From: Clostridia bacterium
Lineage (GTDB): Bacteria > Bacillota > DSM-521 > Neomoorellales > Neomoorellaceae
Length of the DNA stretch: 64,000 bases
Assembly: GCA_030154265.1 (NCBI GenBank)
Contig: JASKKH010000005.1
Span: 1 to 64,000 of the forward strand
Reading direction: 5' to 3'
Shown: in pieces, positions 37,393 through 47,500 of the stretch
Layout: each line of letters starts with the position of its first letter
Position numbering within the stretch: position 1 is the first letter of the stretch
Program-made: the position numbers and the translations under genes
Notes under the pieces: model-generated
What the model was told of the DNA's origin: nothing
The model's database searches: none
Seen by the model: the letters and a program-made list of their open reading frames with translations, nothing else

Positions 37393-37899
37393 TTAGCTGT
37401 CAACATCCTTGTACATGTCTATTTTTGTTATAACTTGATAAATTATATCTATATTAAAACCCCTTTGCCAAAGATATTGTGCTAAACGTTTGGAATTAGT
37501 ATTTTTGTTATAATTTTTTAAACAGTATCTTTGGGCCAATTTTTCTGCTAAAACCAATTCCAACCCTGGTGTTAGTACCTTAGCTACGACTTCTTCTGCC
37601 AAAGAAGGTTCTATCCCCCGTTGCTGTAATTCCTGTTTCAGACGCAATCCACCCATCGGATGGTTATTTACTCGATAACTAGCCCAATCCTCAGCAAAGC
37701 GTACATCATCAAGCAAATTCAAATCCTTTAACTTTTCTAACGTTTGATTTATGATTTCGTCTATAAAACCTTTTTGCTTTAGTCGCAGACGCATTTCTTG
37801 GCAACTGCGCTGACGGAATGTTAATAATCTAAGAGCATAATTCCAAGCCGCTGTCTTCGATTGATTATTTGGCTTTTTCGTTTTTGGCTGCATCCTCAT
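37393..37899 (-). CDS. recX: Regulatory protein RecX
   Basis: RecX modulates RecA filaments. 168 residues, made of three-helix repeats: [28 protein letters not shown], then [29 protein letters not shown], and a last repeat ending [14 protein letters not shown]. It overlaps the 3' end of recA by 35 bases, so translation is likely coupled; the exact start among the early ATGs is uncertain. Confidence 0.94.
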   Translation of the reverse strand: MRMQPKTKKPNNQSKTAAWNYALRLLTFRQRSCQEMRLRLKQKGFIDEIINQTLEKLKDLNLLDDVRFAEDWASYRVNNHPMGGLRLKQELQQRGIEPSLAEEVVAKVLTPGLELVLAEKLAQRYCLKNYNKNTNSKRLAQYLWQRGFNIDIIYQVITKIDMYKDVDS

Positions 37900-38914
37900 T
37901 CTCTTTTTCTAAGGAAGGTTTTATTAGACCTGTTTTTTCTCTAATCTGAGCTTCGATTGATGAAGCTAGATCTGCATGCTCACGTAAAAATTCTTTAGCC
38001 GCCTCTCTGCCTTGCCCTAAGCGTTCTTCTCCAAGAGAATACCAAGCACCACTTTTCTTAACTATATTAAATTGAACACCCATATCAAGAAGGCAACCCT
38101 CACGGTCAATACCTTTTCCATAAATTATGTCAAATTCTGCTTGGCGAAAAGGTGGAGCCACTTTATTCTTAACTACTTTAATTTTAGTACGATTGCCAAT
38201 AATTTCTGTACCCTGCTTAAGTTGCTCCGATTTACGAACATCAAGACGAACTGATGAATAGAATTTCAAAGCCCGACCACCTGGAGTGGTTTCTGGACTT
38301 CCAAACATAATACCGACTTTTTCCCTTAATTGATTAATAAAAATTGCCACTGAACGAGATTTAGATATAACTCCAGCTAATTTACGCAAAGCTTGGGACA
38401 TCAATCTCGCCTGTAAGCCAACATGAGCTTCTCCCATTTCGCCATCAAGTTCTGCTTTGGGTACTAAAGCCGCGACAGAATCAACGACAATTACATCAAT
38501 AGCTCCACTACGCACCAAGGCTTCAGCAATTTCCAAGGCTTGTTCGCCTGTATCAGGTTGAGAAACCAAGAGATTATCTATATCAACCCCAAGGTTTTTA
38601 GCATAAACAGGATCAAGTGCATGCTCTGCATCTATAAAAGCTGCAGTACCACCTATACGTTGAGCTTCTGCGATTACATGTAGAGCAACCGTAGTTTTAC
38701 CAGATGATTCTGGGCCATATATTTCTATTACTCTTCCTCGTGGTAACCCCCCTACACCTAAGGCAACATCCAAAGGCAGAGCTCCAGTAGATATTGCTTC
38801 TATATTTAGTCTAGTACCAGTTTCTCCTAATTTCATTATAGAACCTTTACCAAAATGCCTTTCAATTTGGTTTAAGGCGTTTTCTAAAACTCTTTGTTTA
38901 TCTGTTATCCCCAC
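37865..38914 (-). CDS. recA: Recombinase RecA
   Basis: Homologous-recombination ATPase and co-protease for LexA. 349 residues with Walker A GPESSGKT at 67-74, the Walker B region [17 protein letters not shown], loop 1 [20 protein letters not shown] and [22 protein letters not shown]. The frame is open to 39001, but GTG at 38914, ten bases after GGGAGGAG, matches the family start. I see no LexA box directly upstream; it may be read from the thpR side. Confidence 0.98.
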   Translation of the reverse strand: MGITDKQRVLENALNQIERHFGKGSIMKLGETGTRLNIEAISTGALPLDVALGVGGLPRGRVIEIYGPESSGKTTVALHVIAEAQRIGGTAAFIDAEHALDPVYAKNLGVDIDNLLVSQPDTGEQALEIAEALVRSGAIDVIVVDSVAALVPKAELDGEMGEAHVGLQARLMSQALRKLAGVISKSRSVAIFINQLREKVGIMFGSPETTPGGRALKFYSSVRLDVRKSEQLKQGTEIIGNRTKIKVVKNKVAPPFRQAEFDIIYGKGIDREGCLLDMGVQFNIVKKSGAWYSLGEERLGQGREAAKEFLREHADLASSIEAQIREKTGLIKPSLEKENEDAAKNEKAK

Positions 38915-38943
38915 GCGTCGAGTTCTCCTCCCTAAAAACTTTT

Positions 38944-39495
38944 TTATGAAAACGAAACCTTGGCAATCGTTCGATAATAAGCCCCTTTTGGAGTTAGGCA
39001 ACTCTCAATTAAATTCATACTAGTAATAATTTCTTTCCCCCAACTAACTCCCATCAACATTTTTAACCTTTCCTTTAAAATTCCGCTTTCTATACCTGAC
39101 CGTAGCCGTCCGAGAGTCAAATGAGGTCTGAATTTGTTATTCTTTTGAAATCCCAGTTTAACTAATTCTCTATCCAACTGTTTGCTTAGTTCATTTAAGG
39201 TTGAGTCAAAATCCACTCCAGCCCAAATAACTCTAGGTACTCGCCAATTAGGAAAAACCCCTACCCCTTTTATTTCTAGCTGATAGGGACTAATACCTTC
39301 GGCGGCATGTTCCAAAGCACCAATTATGTCTTCAACCTTAGATGGTGAGACTTCTCCTAAAAACTTGAGAGTCAGATGAATATTCTCAGTAGGAACCCAT
39401 TTTATAGAGGCTGGCAATTGACGCAATTCTCCTTGAACTTTTGCCACTGTTTTTAGAATTTCCGGAGAAAGTTTATTAGCAATAAATAATCTCAT
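38944..39495 (-). CDS. thpR: RNA 2',3'-cyclic phosphodiesterase (ThpR/LigT)
   Basis: 2H phosphoesterase of 183 residues with the two signature tetrapeptides HLTL (in [12 protein letters not shown] and RPHLTLGRL). It opens 2',3'-cyclic phosphates in vitro; the cellular role is unclear. It usually sits between cinA and recA; here cinA is absent and the FtsH-like gene lies upstream. ATG at 39495; 29 bases before the recA start. Confidence 0.93.
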   Translation of the reverse strand: MRLFIANKLSPEILKTVAKVQGELRQLPASIKWVPTENIHLTLKFLGEVSPSKVEDIIGALEHAAEGISPYQLEIKGVGVFPNWRVPRVIWAGVDFDSTLNELSKQLDRELVKLGFQKNNKFRPHLTLGRLRSGIESGILKERLKMLMGVSWGKEIITSMNLIESCLTPKGAYYRTIAKVSFS

Positions 39496-39573
39496 ATCTT
39501 TTTAACCCTTTTACCCTTTATGGTTGTACTATTCGCCTTAAATACAGATAATCCTTCCTTATAGAACCATTTT

Positions 39574-41064
39574 TCAAGAAACCTTATCTTGTTCTCGTTT
39601 AGCTAAAAGATTACGTAGTTCCATACCTGTTACAGTTTCCTTCTCAACTAATAGTTTCGCTAAATTTTCTAAAACATCGGAATAAGCCTTTAATAAAGAG
39701 GTTACTTTTTCTTCTTCCTTATTAATAATAGCTGTAGATGACTTATGCAATTGTTCTGAGGTTAAATTTTCTTCAGCTACTACTCCTAATTCAGATAATC
39801 CTGAAGTAATAATCACCTTAGCTAAACGCATACATTCTTTGAAATCATTACGAGAACCTGTACTTTTGCAGCCTAAAATAAGGGTCTCAGCCACAGCACC
39901 TGCTAAGCAAACATCTATTTGGTTTTCTAAATATTCACGAGTATAGAGATAAATATCATTTTCATGCTTCTGACGAGTATAACCTAATGCTTGCCCTCTA
40001 GAAGTTATAGTTACATGAGATACTGACCCTGGTTTTAAAAGTTCACCGATTATTGCATGACCAGCTTCGTGAATAGCTAATCTATATACTTCTTCTTTAG
40101 TAGGTTTAACTCCTAATTTTTCACCTAACATTACTTTGTCTACAGCTTCCATTAAGTGTTTTTGATCAATTTTAGAAGCGTTTTCACGTAGAGCTAATAT
40201 CGCAGCTTCATTAGCTACACTTTCTAATTGAGCACCAGAAAACCCAAAAGTCTCCCGAGCCAAATGTTCAAAATCTACATTTTCAGTTACGGGTTTATTA
40301 GCCATATGCATTTTTATAATGGCAAGTCGCCCTTCACGATCAGGTAAATCAACCTTAACCTGACGGTCAAAGCGTCCAGGACGCAATAGAGCAGGATCTA
40401 ATAAATCAGCCCTATTTGTGGCTCCAATAACCAAAATCTGGGTGTTCTGCTCTGTCCTTAAGCCATCCATTTCAACTAAGAGTTGGTTTAAAGTCTGATC
40501 ATATTCCATATGAGAGGAATTACTCCCACGTTTACAACCCAAAACATCTAGCTCATCAATAAAAATAATTGCTCGTTTTTTGCCTTGCTTTTTAGCCAAA
40601 TCTCGAGCTCCTTTGAAAAGGCTTCGTACACGTCGAGCTCCAACACCAGCATACATTTCAATAAATTCGCTACCACTAGCTTCTAAAAAAACTGCATCTG
40701 TATAAGTAGCTGCAGCTTTTGCCATAAGTGTTTTTCCTGTTCCTGGTGGGCCGGTCAAAAGAATCCCTTTTAGTGGACGAATGCCCATTGCTTTAATCTG
40801 ATTGCTACGAAGTAAAAAATCTAATCCTTCTTTTAATTCTTGAATGGCAGTATTTTGTCCTCCAATATCCAAAAAAGAAACTTTTTCTATTGGTGTATAA
40901 ACTTTGTTACCTAAAGTTGAAGATAGCATACCTTTCTTTTCAATTAACCAATATGCTGAGACTATTAAAACAACCAGAAGAAGAAAAGGAGTAATATCAA
41001 ATCCTTTTAGTGCTAAAAAACCAAGTACTGCAATGGCTACTCCAACGGCAATTTCTTTTAGCAT
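39574..41064 (-). CDS. FtsH-like membrane AAA+ zinc metalloprotease without extracytoplasmic domain
   Basis: 496 residues versus about 600-650 for FtsH. Two membrane helices (about 4-19 and 26-41) are joined by only about six residues, where FtsH has a folded outside domain of some 70 or more. The rest is complete: Walker A GPPGTGKT 105-112, pore MYAGVG at 137-142 (FtsH FVG-type loop, Phe to Tyr), Walker B IIFIDELD, arginines in RPGRFDR, zinc motif HEAGH 332-336 and the third ligand Asp407. Its start codon shares a base with the stop of the upstream membrane protein (TAATG). Not the standard housekeeping FtsH; targets unknown. Confidence 0.88.
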   Translation of the reverse strand: MLKEIAVGVAIAVLGFLALKGFDITPFLLLVVLIVSAYWLIEKKGMLSSTLGNKVYTPIEKVSFLDIGGQNTAIQELKEGLDFLLRSNQIKAMGIRPLKGILLTGPPGTGKTLMAKAAATYTDAVFLEASGSEFIEMYAGVGARRVRSLFKGARDLAKKQGKKRAIIFIDELDVLGCKRGSNSSHMEYDQTLNQLLVEMDGLRTEQNTQILVIGATNRADLLDPALLRPGRFDRQVKVDLPDREGRLAIIKMHMANKPVTENVDFEHLARETFGFSGAQLESVANEAAILALRENASKIDQKHLMEAVDKVMLGEKLGVKPTKEEVYRLAIHEAGHAIIGELLKPGSVSHVTITSRGQALGYTRQKHENDIYLYTREYLENQIDVCLAGAVAETLILGCKSTGSRNDFKECMRLAKVIITSGLSELGVVAEENLTSEQLHKSSTAIINKEEEKVTSLLKAYSDVLENLAKLLVEKETVTGMELRNLLAKREQDKVS

Positions 41065-41600
41065 TATACTCCTCCCCCTTCCTCTGTAATAACTGACTGT
41101 CGTGGTACTACCTGATAGAGATAATTTTCTCCTTTGCTAAATTGAACATAAATATTTTCTTCATCTAAATCAATAGCATAGTCTATTCCTGCATTTTTGG
41201 CTAACTCTTCAATAGTTTCTGCCATTTCAGTAAAATTGCCCCTAACTACAGCTTCATAAACAGCATATTGGCTATTCTGCCACAACTTGTCCAAATCTGG
41301 TGAGGAATTACCTTCAATTAAAAGTTGAGCTTGTTGACCATAAACTTCAAATATTGATTTTTCAATTTCAGTATAGGCTTCCTTTAAATTTTCTACAGGT
41401 CCTAAAGTGACTTTAACTTGTAAACTATCGTTACTTTCGTTTACTTTTATATCCTCTACACAGGTTTGAGATGTCAAAGCGTTAGCTAAAGGCTTTTGTT
41501 GCCCATAATAACTATAAATTTGACTACCTCCAACCAACAAACCAAAAACGAGAATTGCTGTCAATAAAACAAAATGAAGGTGCCAACCTTTGAAGTGCAA
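41064..41600 (-). CDS. Membrane-anchored protein with outside domain, coupled to the FtsH-like protease
   Basis: About 178 residues. One hydrophobic helix (LHFVLLTAILVFGLLVGG, about 6-25) is followed by about 150 polar residues that should lie outside the membrane (single N-terminal anchor, N-in). The outside part alternates strands and acidic helices (VTLGPVENLKEAYTEIEKSIFEVYG; EMAETIEELAKNAGIDYAIDL). No family recognised. The frame opens with GTG at 41609 touching the ribosome site; TTG at 41600, eight bases after GGAGAGGAG, fits better. The stop overlaps the protease start by one base, implying paired production. Confidence 0.75.
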   Translation of the reverse strand: MHFKGWHLHFVLLTAILVFGLLVGGSQIYSYYGQQKPLANALTSQTCVEDIKVNESNDSLQVKVTLGPVENLKEAYTEIEKSIFEVYGQQAQLLIEGNSSPDLDKLWQNSQYAVYEAVVRGNFTEMAETIEELAKNAGIDYAIDLDEENIYVQFSKGENYLYQVVPRQSVITEEGGGV

Positions 41601-41707
41601 TATAAACACTCCTCTCCAAGGTTAAAAACACCTTCAATTATAACAAATCATATATATTTAAACCTTATGATTCAATTGGTTGACCTACCACAGAATACCT
41701 GTCCCTT

Positions 41708-43006
41708 TTACATTTCAATCTCAGCTTTAAAATCATAATCTTCGTAAACATGGGTCAACTTAGCAGTAACTATACTTCCAAGGGGAACATTACTCTTATT
41801 TAGATATATTAAACCATCAACTTCCGGTGCTTGGCGAAAACTTCTCCCAACTGATTTACCATCAATTAAAACCTTCATTTTCTGCCCAAGCCATCTTTCA
41901 TTACAAGCCCTAGTAATTGACTGTTGATATAACATTAATAGCTGGTACCGTTCCTCTTTAATTTCTTCTTCTACTTGATTAGGTAATTCCGAAGCTATTG
42001 TCCCTTCTTCCGGAGAGAATTTAAAGGCTCCTACCCAATCGATTTTAGTTGAAGAAAGGAAATCCAGCAATAATTGAAAATCTTTTTCTTCTTCACCAGG
42101 AAATCCTACTATAAAAGTTGAACGTAGAGCTAATTCTGGAATAGACCGGCGTAAATCTTCAATAACTTTTATACCTATTGTTCCTGTACCTGGACGACCC
42201 ATACGCCTTAATATATCTTCACTTATATGTTGTAAAGGTATATCTAGATATGGAACCACTTTAGGTTCAGTAGCCATAACCTCAATCAATTCAGGCGTTA
42301 TACGTTCAGGATAAGTATATAGTATCCTTAACCAGTATAATTCGGGAATTTGAGCTAGACTACATAAAAGCGTTGGCAAACGGTATTCGCCATAAATATC
42401 TATTCCATAAGCAGTCGTGTCTTGAGCAACCAAAATTAACTCTTTAATCCCACTCTCAGCTAATTCCCTTGCTTCTTTAACAATATATTCCATAGGGCGA
42501 CTGCGATAAGGACCCTTAATGCTAGGTATAGTACAATAAGTACAGCAGTTATTACATCCCTCAGAAATTTTAAGATAGGCATAGGGTTTTTTATCTTGTG
42601 CGAACCGAGGTAATTCGGGCAAAATCTCTTCGTAGCCCGGTACATCAAAAACACGCTGCCCGTTTAAAATTTTCTCAATAACATCTGGTAGTCGAGTTAG
42701 TGCCTCTGTACCAATAAAAGCTGATACTTCAGGTAACTCTTCTATGAGCTCTTTTCCATGTTGTTGAACCATACAACCAGTAACTATGAGATAAGGCGAA
42801 TTTTTTAAACTAGCAAGTTGTAAAATCGTTTCAAGGGCTTCTTGTTTTGCACTTGTAATAAAGCTACAAGTATTAACTATTACTACTTCTGCTTTTATAG
42901 GGTCATCAACAAATTCATAATTTGAATTGGATAGCACCCCTAGCATATATTCACTATAAACTTCATTTTTGGGACAACCAAGAGTTACAATTGCTATTTT
43001 AGTCAT
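41708..43006 (-). CDS. rimO: Ribosomal protein S12 methylthiotransferase RimO
   Basis: Radical-SAM methylthiotransferase modifying Asp of ribosomal protein S12. N-terminal cluster cysteines in TLGCPKNE, NTCSFI and VTGCMVQQ; radical-SAM CNNCCTYC; C-terminal TRAM domain. It differs from MiaB by TLGCPKNEV and SIKGPYRSR. The frame opens at ATG 43021, but ATG 43006 is six bases after GGATGGA and matches the family N-terminus; either is possible. Follows the rodZ-like gene. Confidence 0.96.
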   Translation of the reverse strand: MTKIAIVTLGCPKNEVYSEYMLGVLSNSNYEFVDDPIKAEVVIVNTCSFITSAKQEALETILQLASLKNSPYLIVTGCMVQQHGKELIEELPEVSAFIGTEALTRLPDVIEKILNGQRVFDVPGYEEILPELPRFAQDKKPYAYLKISEGCNNCCTYCTIPSIKGPYRSRPMEYIVKEARELAESGIKELILVAQDTTAYGIDIYGEYRLPTLLCSLAQIPELYWLRILYTYPERITPELIEVMATEPKVVPYLDIPLQHISEDILRRMGRPGTGTIGIKVIEDLRRSIPELALRSTFIVGFPGEEEKDFQLLLDFLSSTKIDWVGAFKFSPEEGTIASELPNQVEEEIKEERYQLLMLYQQSITRACNERWLGQKMKVLIDGKSVGRSFRQAPEVDGLIYLNKSNVPLGSIVTAKLTHVYEDYDFKAEIEM

Positions 43007-43027
43007 AATTTTTCCATCCACTTTTCT

Positions 43028-43750
43028 TTAATTGTTATAATCGGAAGCTTTGAAAGTTTTTTCAAAAATTTCTCCGTAATCACCTAAAGATGGTTGAACC
43101 TTACCATTAACTATTATTTTAGCTGCTCCAGCATTCCCCAATTTCACATATATTTCGTTATCACCTTTGAACACTTTACTTTCTCCAGCATTTAAAATAC
43201 CAGAAAAATTATCTTTACCATCTATCACTACGTTGGTCCAACATCTACCATCCAATTTTAATTCGATCTCTAAGCCTTCAATCTCTCCAATTTCAGATGC
43301 TGGTGGAGGTGTTGTTATCTGTGATTGTGGTCTAGTTGTTTGTTCGTTTACTGATGATTGTAGAGGTGTTTGTTCTAAAGGCTTATAATGATTATATAAC
43401 CAATTCATACTCCATAAAATCAGAAATACTCCTAAGATAATGAACAATATTTTTGATTTTTTTAAAGAGGGTGCTGGTACTGATGTAGTTAGTTCTTCTA
43501 TTATTTTTTCTTCTTCAGGAGGATACTCTTCTTTGAATTGATTTATTAATTCCGAGACATTTAACCCTAGGTATTTGGCATAATTACGTAAAAACCCTTG
43601 AGCATAGACACGACCGGGAATTTGATCATATTCTCCATTTTCTAGAGCTTCAAGATACTTTAAACGTATTTTTGTGGCTTCTTCAGCTTCACGAAGGGAA
43701 ATCGCTTTTTCTTGGCGAGCTTCACGTAGTATTTCGCCTACATTTGCCAT
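43028..43750 (-). CDS. RodZ-like cytoskeletal HTH membrane protein (YmfM family)
   Basis: 240 residues: N-terminal HTH domain (about 1-75; ILREARQEKAISLREAEEATKIRLKYLEALE), membrane helix near 112-128 (LFIILGVFLILWSM), a Thr/Pro/Gln-rich linker and a C-terminal beta-domain (DUF4115) from about 155. This is the RodZ/YmfM architecture that links MreB to the membrane. ATG behind GGAGGTG. Between ftsK and rimO, the common Firmicute order. Confidence 0.9.
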   Translation of the reverse strand: MANVGEILREARQEKAISLREAEEATKIRLKYLEALENGEYDQIPGRVYAQGFLRNYAKYLGLNVSELINQFKEEYPPEEEKIIEELTTSVPAPSLKKSKILFIILGVFLILWSMNWLYNHYKPLEQTPLQSSVNEQTTRPQSQITTPPPASEIGEIEGLEIELKLDGRCWTNVVIDGKDNFSGILNAGESKVFKGDNEIYVKLGNAGAAKIIVNGKVQPSLGDYGEIFEKTFKASDYNN

Positions 43751-43800
43751 GGCTTCACCTCCGGTGAGTTCACTTCTACATAATTATAAAAAATCCTTCA

Positions 43801-46149
43801 TTAAGGTTCCTCATTCGACCCAAACAACTCATTGTATTCATCCCAGTTCGTTAAAATAGTTCGCGCTTTTGTACCTTCATGCCCCCCTACAAATCCCCTG
43901 GCTTCCATCATATCCATTAATCTAGCTGCTCGTGTATATCCTATTCTAAGACGCCTCTGAAGCATAGATATAGAAGCTTGCCCAGTTTCTAAAACAACCT
44001 TTAAAGCTGTCGGAAATAGTTCGTCATCAGCGTCCATATTATTATCGCTGCTTTCTTCTGTTTTTAAAAAGTTAGGATTATACTCTGGGCGGGCCTGTTG
44101 TTTAACATAAGTAACCAGATCCTCTACTTCCCGATCAGAAACATAAACCCCTTGGACTCTTATGGGTTTGTTTGCTCCAATTGGTAAAAAGAGCATATCT
44201 CCACGACCCAATAATTTCTCAGCACCACCCATATCCAAAATTGTACGGGAATCAATTTGCGAAGAAACCGCAAATGCTATCCGCGAAGAGATGTTTGCTT
44301 TTATTAAACCGGTTATAACATCTACCGAAGGACGTTGAGTGGCAACCACTAGGTGAATACCAGCAGCACGAGCCATCTGCGCCAATCTGCAGATAGCATC
44401 TTCAACGTCAGCCGGAGCAACCATCATCAAATCTGCTAGTTCGTCAATAAGAACTACTATTAAAGGTAAAGTTTCCTCTCCTTCATTTTCTTTTTGCTTC
44501 AATTGATTATAACGAGTAATATCTTTTACTCCAGCTCCAGCAAAAAGTTCATATCTTTTTTCCATTTCGTTTACCATCCATTGTAAGGCTGTAGCAGCCT
44601 TTTTGGGTTGGCTTACGACTGGTGCAAGTAAGTGGGGAATGCCATTATACTGGGTTAACTCTACCTTTTTGGGATCAATCATTAATAATTTTAATTCCTG
44701 TGGAGTAGCCTTAAATAACAAACTACAAATTAAAGAATTCAAACAAACACTTTTTCCGGATCCTGTTGAGCCGGCAATAAGCAAATGGGGCATTTTTGCT
44801 AGGTCGGCAATCACTGTATTACCAGCAATATCCTTTCCTAATCCTACTGTTAAGCGACTACTTGATTCTGTGAAAGAAGGACTTTCTATTACTTCCCTTA
44901 AATAGACAACCGCAATTTCTTTATTTGGAACTTCAATACCTACAGCAGCCTTACCTGGAATTGGAGCCTCAATACGAACCTGAGATGCTGCCAAACTCAA
45001 TGCCACATCATCAGCCAAACTAACTATGCGGCTAACTTTAACTCCAGGGGCAGGTTGAACCTCATAACGAGTTATAGCTGGCCCACAACTTACCTGCGTA
45101 ACTTTAACTTTAACTCCAAAATTTTCAAGTGTATCTTCTAGTATTTTAATACGATCAGTGATATCTTTTTCTAGACGAGGATTTTTTACCCGTACAGAAC
45201 GATTTAATAAGCTTATTGGTGGTAAAATATAATTTTCTTGTGTTGAATTGTTCCTTCCTTTTATAGTTATGCTCGCCTCTGTTTGGGGGCTATCTTTAGA
45301 TTGTTCCTCTGATTCTTTTTCATCCTCAGAGTTCATGGGAGTTACATTTTCTGGATAGACCTGAACCTGTTTAAACTCCTCTTCCTTATTTATAACAGAT
45401 ACTAAACTTTCTGATTGTTCACTCATAGTTGCTATCTCTGTTTGCTCACTATCTTCAAATGATACTACTTGTTCTTCATCATTCTGCTTTCTTAGTTTTC
45501 GTTTCCCTCTTTTTTTGTTTTTTTTCTTATTCTTTTCAACATCCTCTTCAATTTCCATGAACAAAAAATCACTTAACCATTTTTTTAAGAAAGTAAATGA
45601 TGATGAGATAATTTGACGAAAACGACCAATAAAACTAGTTAATGATATACCTGTTATTAATAGAATTGCAATAACAGTTAATGTAAATAAAACAATCCAT
45701 GTTCCTAGCTCACCAAAAATAGCTTTTAAAATAAGAGCTCCCAATGCACCAATAAGACCGCCACCTTGGCCTTCCAAACCGAGTTTAAAAACTTCTTTAT
45801 AGTTATCTACCTTTAAAAACGATTGGTGTAATGTACTTAATAAAGTAATAAATAGTAATATGCATCCAACCATTCGATATTTTAAATTGTTAACTTTCTC
45901 TTTATTACCATTAATAAGGCGAATACCCCAAGCTGTTAACAAAAAAGGAAATAAGTATTTACCTTCACCCGTAAGCGCACTTAAACAACGTACTAATAAT
46001 TGACCAACAGTTCCAATACTGTCAGTAGAGCTTATATATCCTACATCCAAAACATACAAACCTGCCCAGCATAGAACAGATAGGGCAACTAAAACTATCC
46101 CAATTATTTCATTCTTTATTTTCTCTGTAGTTATTTTAGCAGGAGCCAT
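43801..46149 (-). CDS. ftsK: DNA translocase FtsK/SpoIIIE
   Basis: Hexameric ATPase that pumps DNA through the division or sporulation septum. 782 residues: about four membrane helices in 1-175, a Lys-rich then acidic linker (about 200-310), the alpha/beta motor with Walker A GSTGSGKS at 460-467 and Walker B VVLIDELADLMM, and a C-terminal winged-helix gamma domain (about 720-782) that reads polarity sequences. Could act as SpoIIIE; sequence alone does not decide. ATG at 46149. Confidence 0.96.
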   Translation of the reverse strand: MAPAKITTEKIKNEIIGIVLVALSVLCWAGLYVLDVGYISSTDSIGTVGQLLVRCLSALTGEGKYLFPFLLTAWGIRLINGNKEKVNNLKYRMVGCILLFITLLSTLHQSFLKVDNYKEVFKLGLEGQGGGLIGALGALILKAIFGELGTWIVLFTLTVIAILLITGISLTSFIGRFRQIISSSFTFLKKWLSDFLFMEIEEDVEKNKKKNKKRGKRKLRKQNDEEQVVSFEDSEQTEIATMSEQSESLVSVINKEEEFKQVQVYPENVTPMNSEDEKESEEQSKDSPQTEASITIKGRNNSTQENYILPPISLLNRSVRVKNPRLEKDITDRIKILEDTLENFGVKVKVTQVSCGPAITRYEVQPAPGVKVSRIVSLADDVALSLAASQVRIEAPIPGKAAVGIEVPNKEIAVVYLREVIESPSFTESSSRLTVGLGKDIAGNTVIADLAKMPHLLIAGSTGSGKSVCLNSLICSLLFKATPQELKLLMIDPKKVELTQYNGIPHLLAPVVSQPKKAATALQWMVNEMEKRYELFAGAGVKDITRYNQLKQKENEGEETLPLIVVLIDELADLMMVAPADVEDAICRLAQMARAAGIHLVVATQRPSVDVITGLIKANISSRIAFAVSSQIDSRTILDMGGAEKLLGRGDMLFLPIGANKPIRVQGVYVSDREVEDLVTYVKQQARPEYNPNFLKTEESSDNNMDADDELFPTALKVVLETGQASISMLQRRLRIGYTRAARLMDMMEARGFVGGHEGTKARTILTNWDEYNELFGSNEEP

Positions 46150-46329
46150 TTTCCATCACCCTAATGCTACTATTCTACGAAAAAAAGGGGAATCCCTTGC
46201 TTTCTTAATAAAAAGTATCTATTAATGTATTTTTAGCAACTTACTTTCTTATACTAAATGTAAATATTTATTATCTTTAACGGCTTAAATCTCAAGTTTT
46301 ATTAGTTTCGTAATAGGAGGAAATGTAAA

Positions 46330-47142
46330 ATGTCAAGTTCAGATATTACATCTAGCTTCGAGCCTATCCAACAACCTACTACAACTACAACCCCAAATGC
46401 TCCTTCTTTACCCCAAAAAGAACCATCCAAAGAACCTTCCCGGGGTAATATTGTTCGTCGTTCTATGAACCCAGAATTACAAAATATTAAAGAGTTAGGC
46501 CAAACAACTGTGCCTACTAACAAAAGCGATATCCATTGTCTCCAAATAGTTGGCCAAATTGAAGGTCATTTGGTTATGCCTCCACAAAATAAAACAACCA
46601 AATACGAACATATTATTCCTCAATTAGTTGCTATAGAACAAGACCCAAACATAAAGGGTCTTTTGGTGGTATTAAACACAGTCGGAGGCGATGTTGAAGC
46701 TGGGCTTGCTATTGCTGAAATGCTAATAAGTATGTCTAAGCCTGTGGTTTCTTTAGTTTTAGGTGGTGGCCATAGCATCGGTGTACCAATTAGCGTAGCC
46801 GCTGATTATTCTTATATTGCAGAAACTGCAACTATGACTATTCACCCTATTCGCTTAACAGGTATGGTAATCGGGGTTCCTCAAACTTATGAATATCTTG
46901 ATAAAATGCAAGATCGCGTGATTCGTTTTGTAACTGAACACACTAATATCACTGAGGAAAAACTTCGCCATTTAATGTTCCAAACAGGTGAACTTGCACG
47001 TGATATTGGAACTGTCTTAGTAGGTAAAGACGCTGTTGAAGTTGGATTGATTAATGAAGTTGGTGGTCTGGCTGACGCTGTCAAACGCCTGAGAAGCCTC
47101 ATTAATGAGAGAGATAATTCAACCTCAGGGAGGTTACACTAG
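46330..47142 (+). CDS. tepA: ClpP/crotonase-fold protease TepA
   Basis: 270-residue ClpP-like protein. After a Pro/Thr-rich N-terminal tail (about 1-50) it has [23 protein letters not shown], the putative catalytic serine in [11 protein letters not shown] and [21 protein letters not shown], all features of TepA (YmfB), linked to protein export and spore development in Bacillus. ATG at 46330 after TAGGAGG. One of few plus-strand genes, divergent from ftsK across a 180-base spacer that must hold both promoters. Confidence 0.92.
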   Translation: MSSSDITSSFEPIQQPTTTTTPNAPSLPQKEPSKEPSRGNIVRRSMNPELQNIKELGQTTVPTNKSDIHCLQIVGQIEGHLVMPPQNKTTKYEHIIPQLVAIEQDPNIKGLLVVLNTVGGDVEAGLAIAEMLISMSKPVVSLVLGGGHSIGVPISVAADYSYIAETATMTIHPIRLTGMVIGVPQTYEYLDKMQDRVIRFVTEHTNITEEKLRHLMFQTGELARDIGTVLVGKDAVEVGLINEVGGLADAVKRLRSLINERDNSTSGRLH

Positions 47143-47372
47143 TGATTTATAGTCCTATACCCCCAGAAGTTATTTGGGAGGGAGCTTTAAATTATTCTCC
47201 TAAACTAGAAAAAATAAAAATCAATAATATCGAAGTTGAGGTAGAACCATTAAATCTAAACCAAGCTCGTATTGTCCGCATTTTTAGTACAGATCCATAT
47301 GATTATTTAGATAATGCATATCAACCTGGCTCTATAATAAACCTAGGTCCCCAAAGTATATCAAATCCTTAA
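47142..47372 (+). CDS. ylzJ: YlzJ-like protein
   Basis: 76 residues resembling YlzJ, which follows tepA in Bacillus: MIYSPIPPEVIWEG at the N-terminus and STDPYDYLDNAYQPGS near the end. Function unknown. GTG at 47142 shares a base with the tepA stop (TAGTG), and GGGAGG lies in the tepA 3' end, so it is coupled to tepA. Confidence 0.85.
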   Translation: MIYSPIPPEVIWEGALNYSPKLEKIKINNIEVEVEPLNLNQARIVRIFSTDPYDYLDNAYQPGSIINLGPQSISNP

Positions 47373-47453
47373 ACAGCAATTTAGTAAAACAAAATGTTCA
47401 GCTTGTGGGTCATTTTCCAAGCCGACGAACTAAAATAATTTTTTAAGTAATAA

Positions 47454-47484
47454 AAAATGAACCTGGTATTAACCGGTTCATTTT
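47454..47484. terminator. Bidirectional terminator between ylzJ and RNase J
   Basis: AAAATGAACC (47454-47463) pairs with GGTTCATTTT (47475-47484), with an inner GGT/ACC stem. It is followed by TTATTTTT on the plus strand and preceded by A6, giving a T-run on the minus strand. It serves the convergent ends at 47372 and 47501. Confidence 0.9.
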
Positions 47485-47500
47485 ATTTTTATAACTATTT

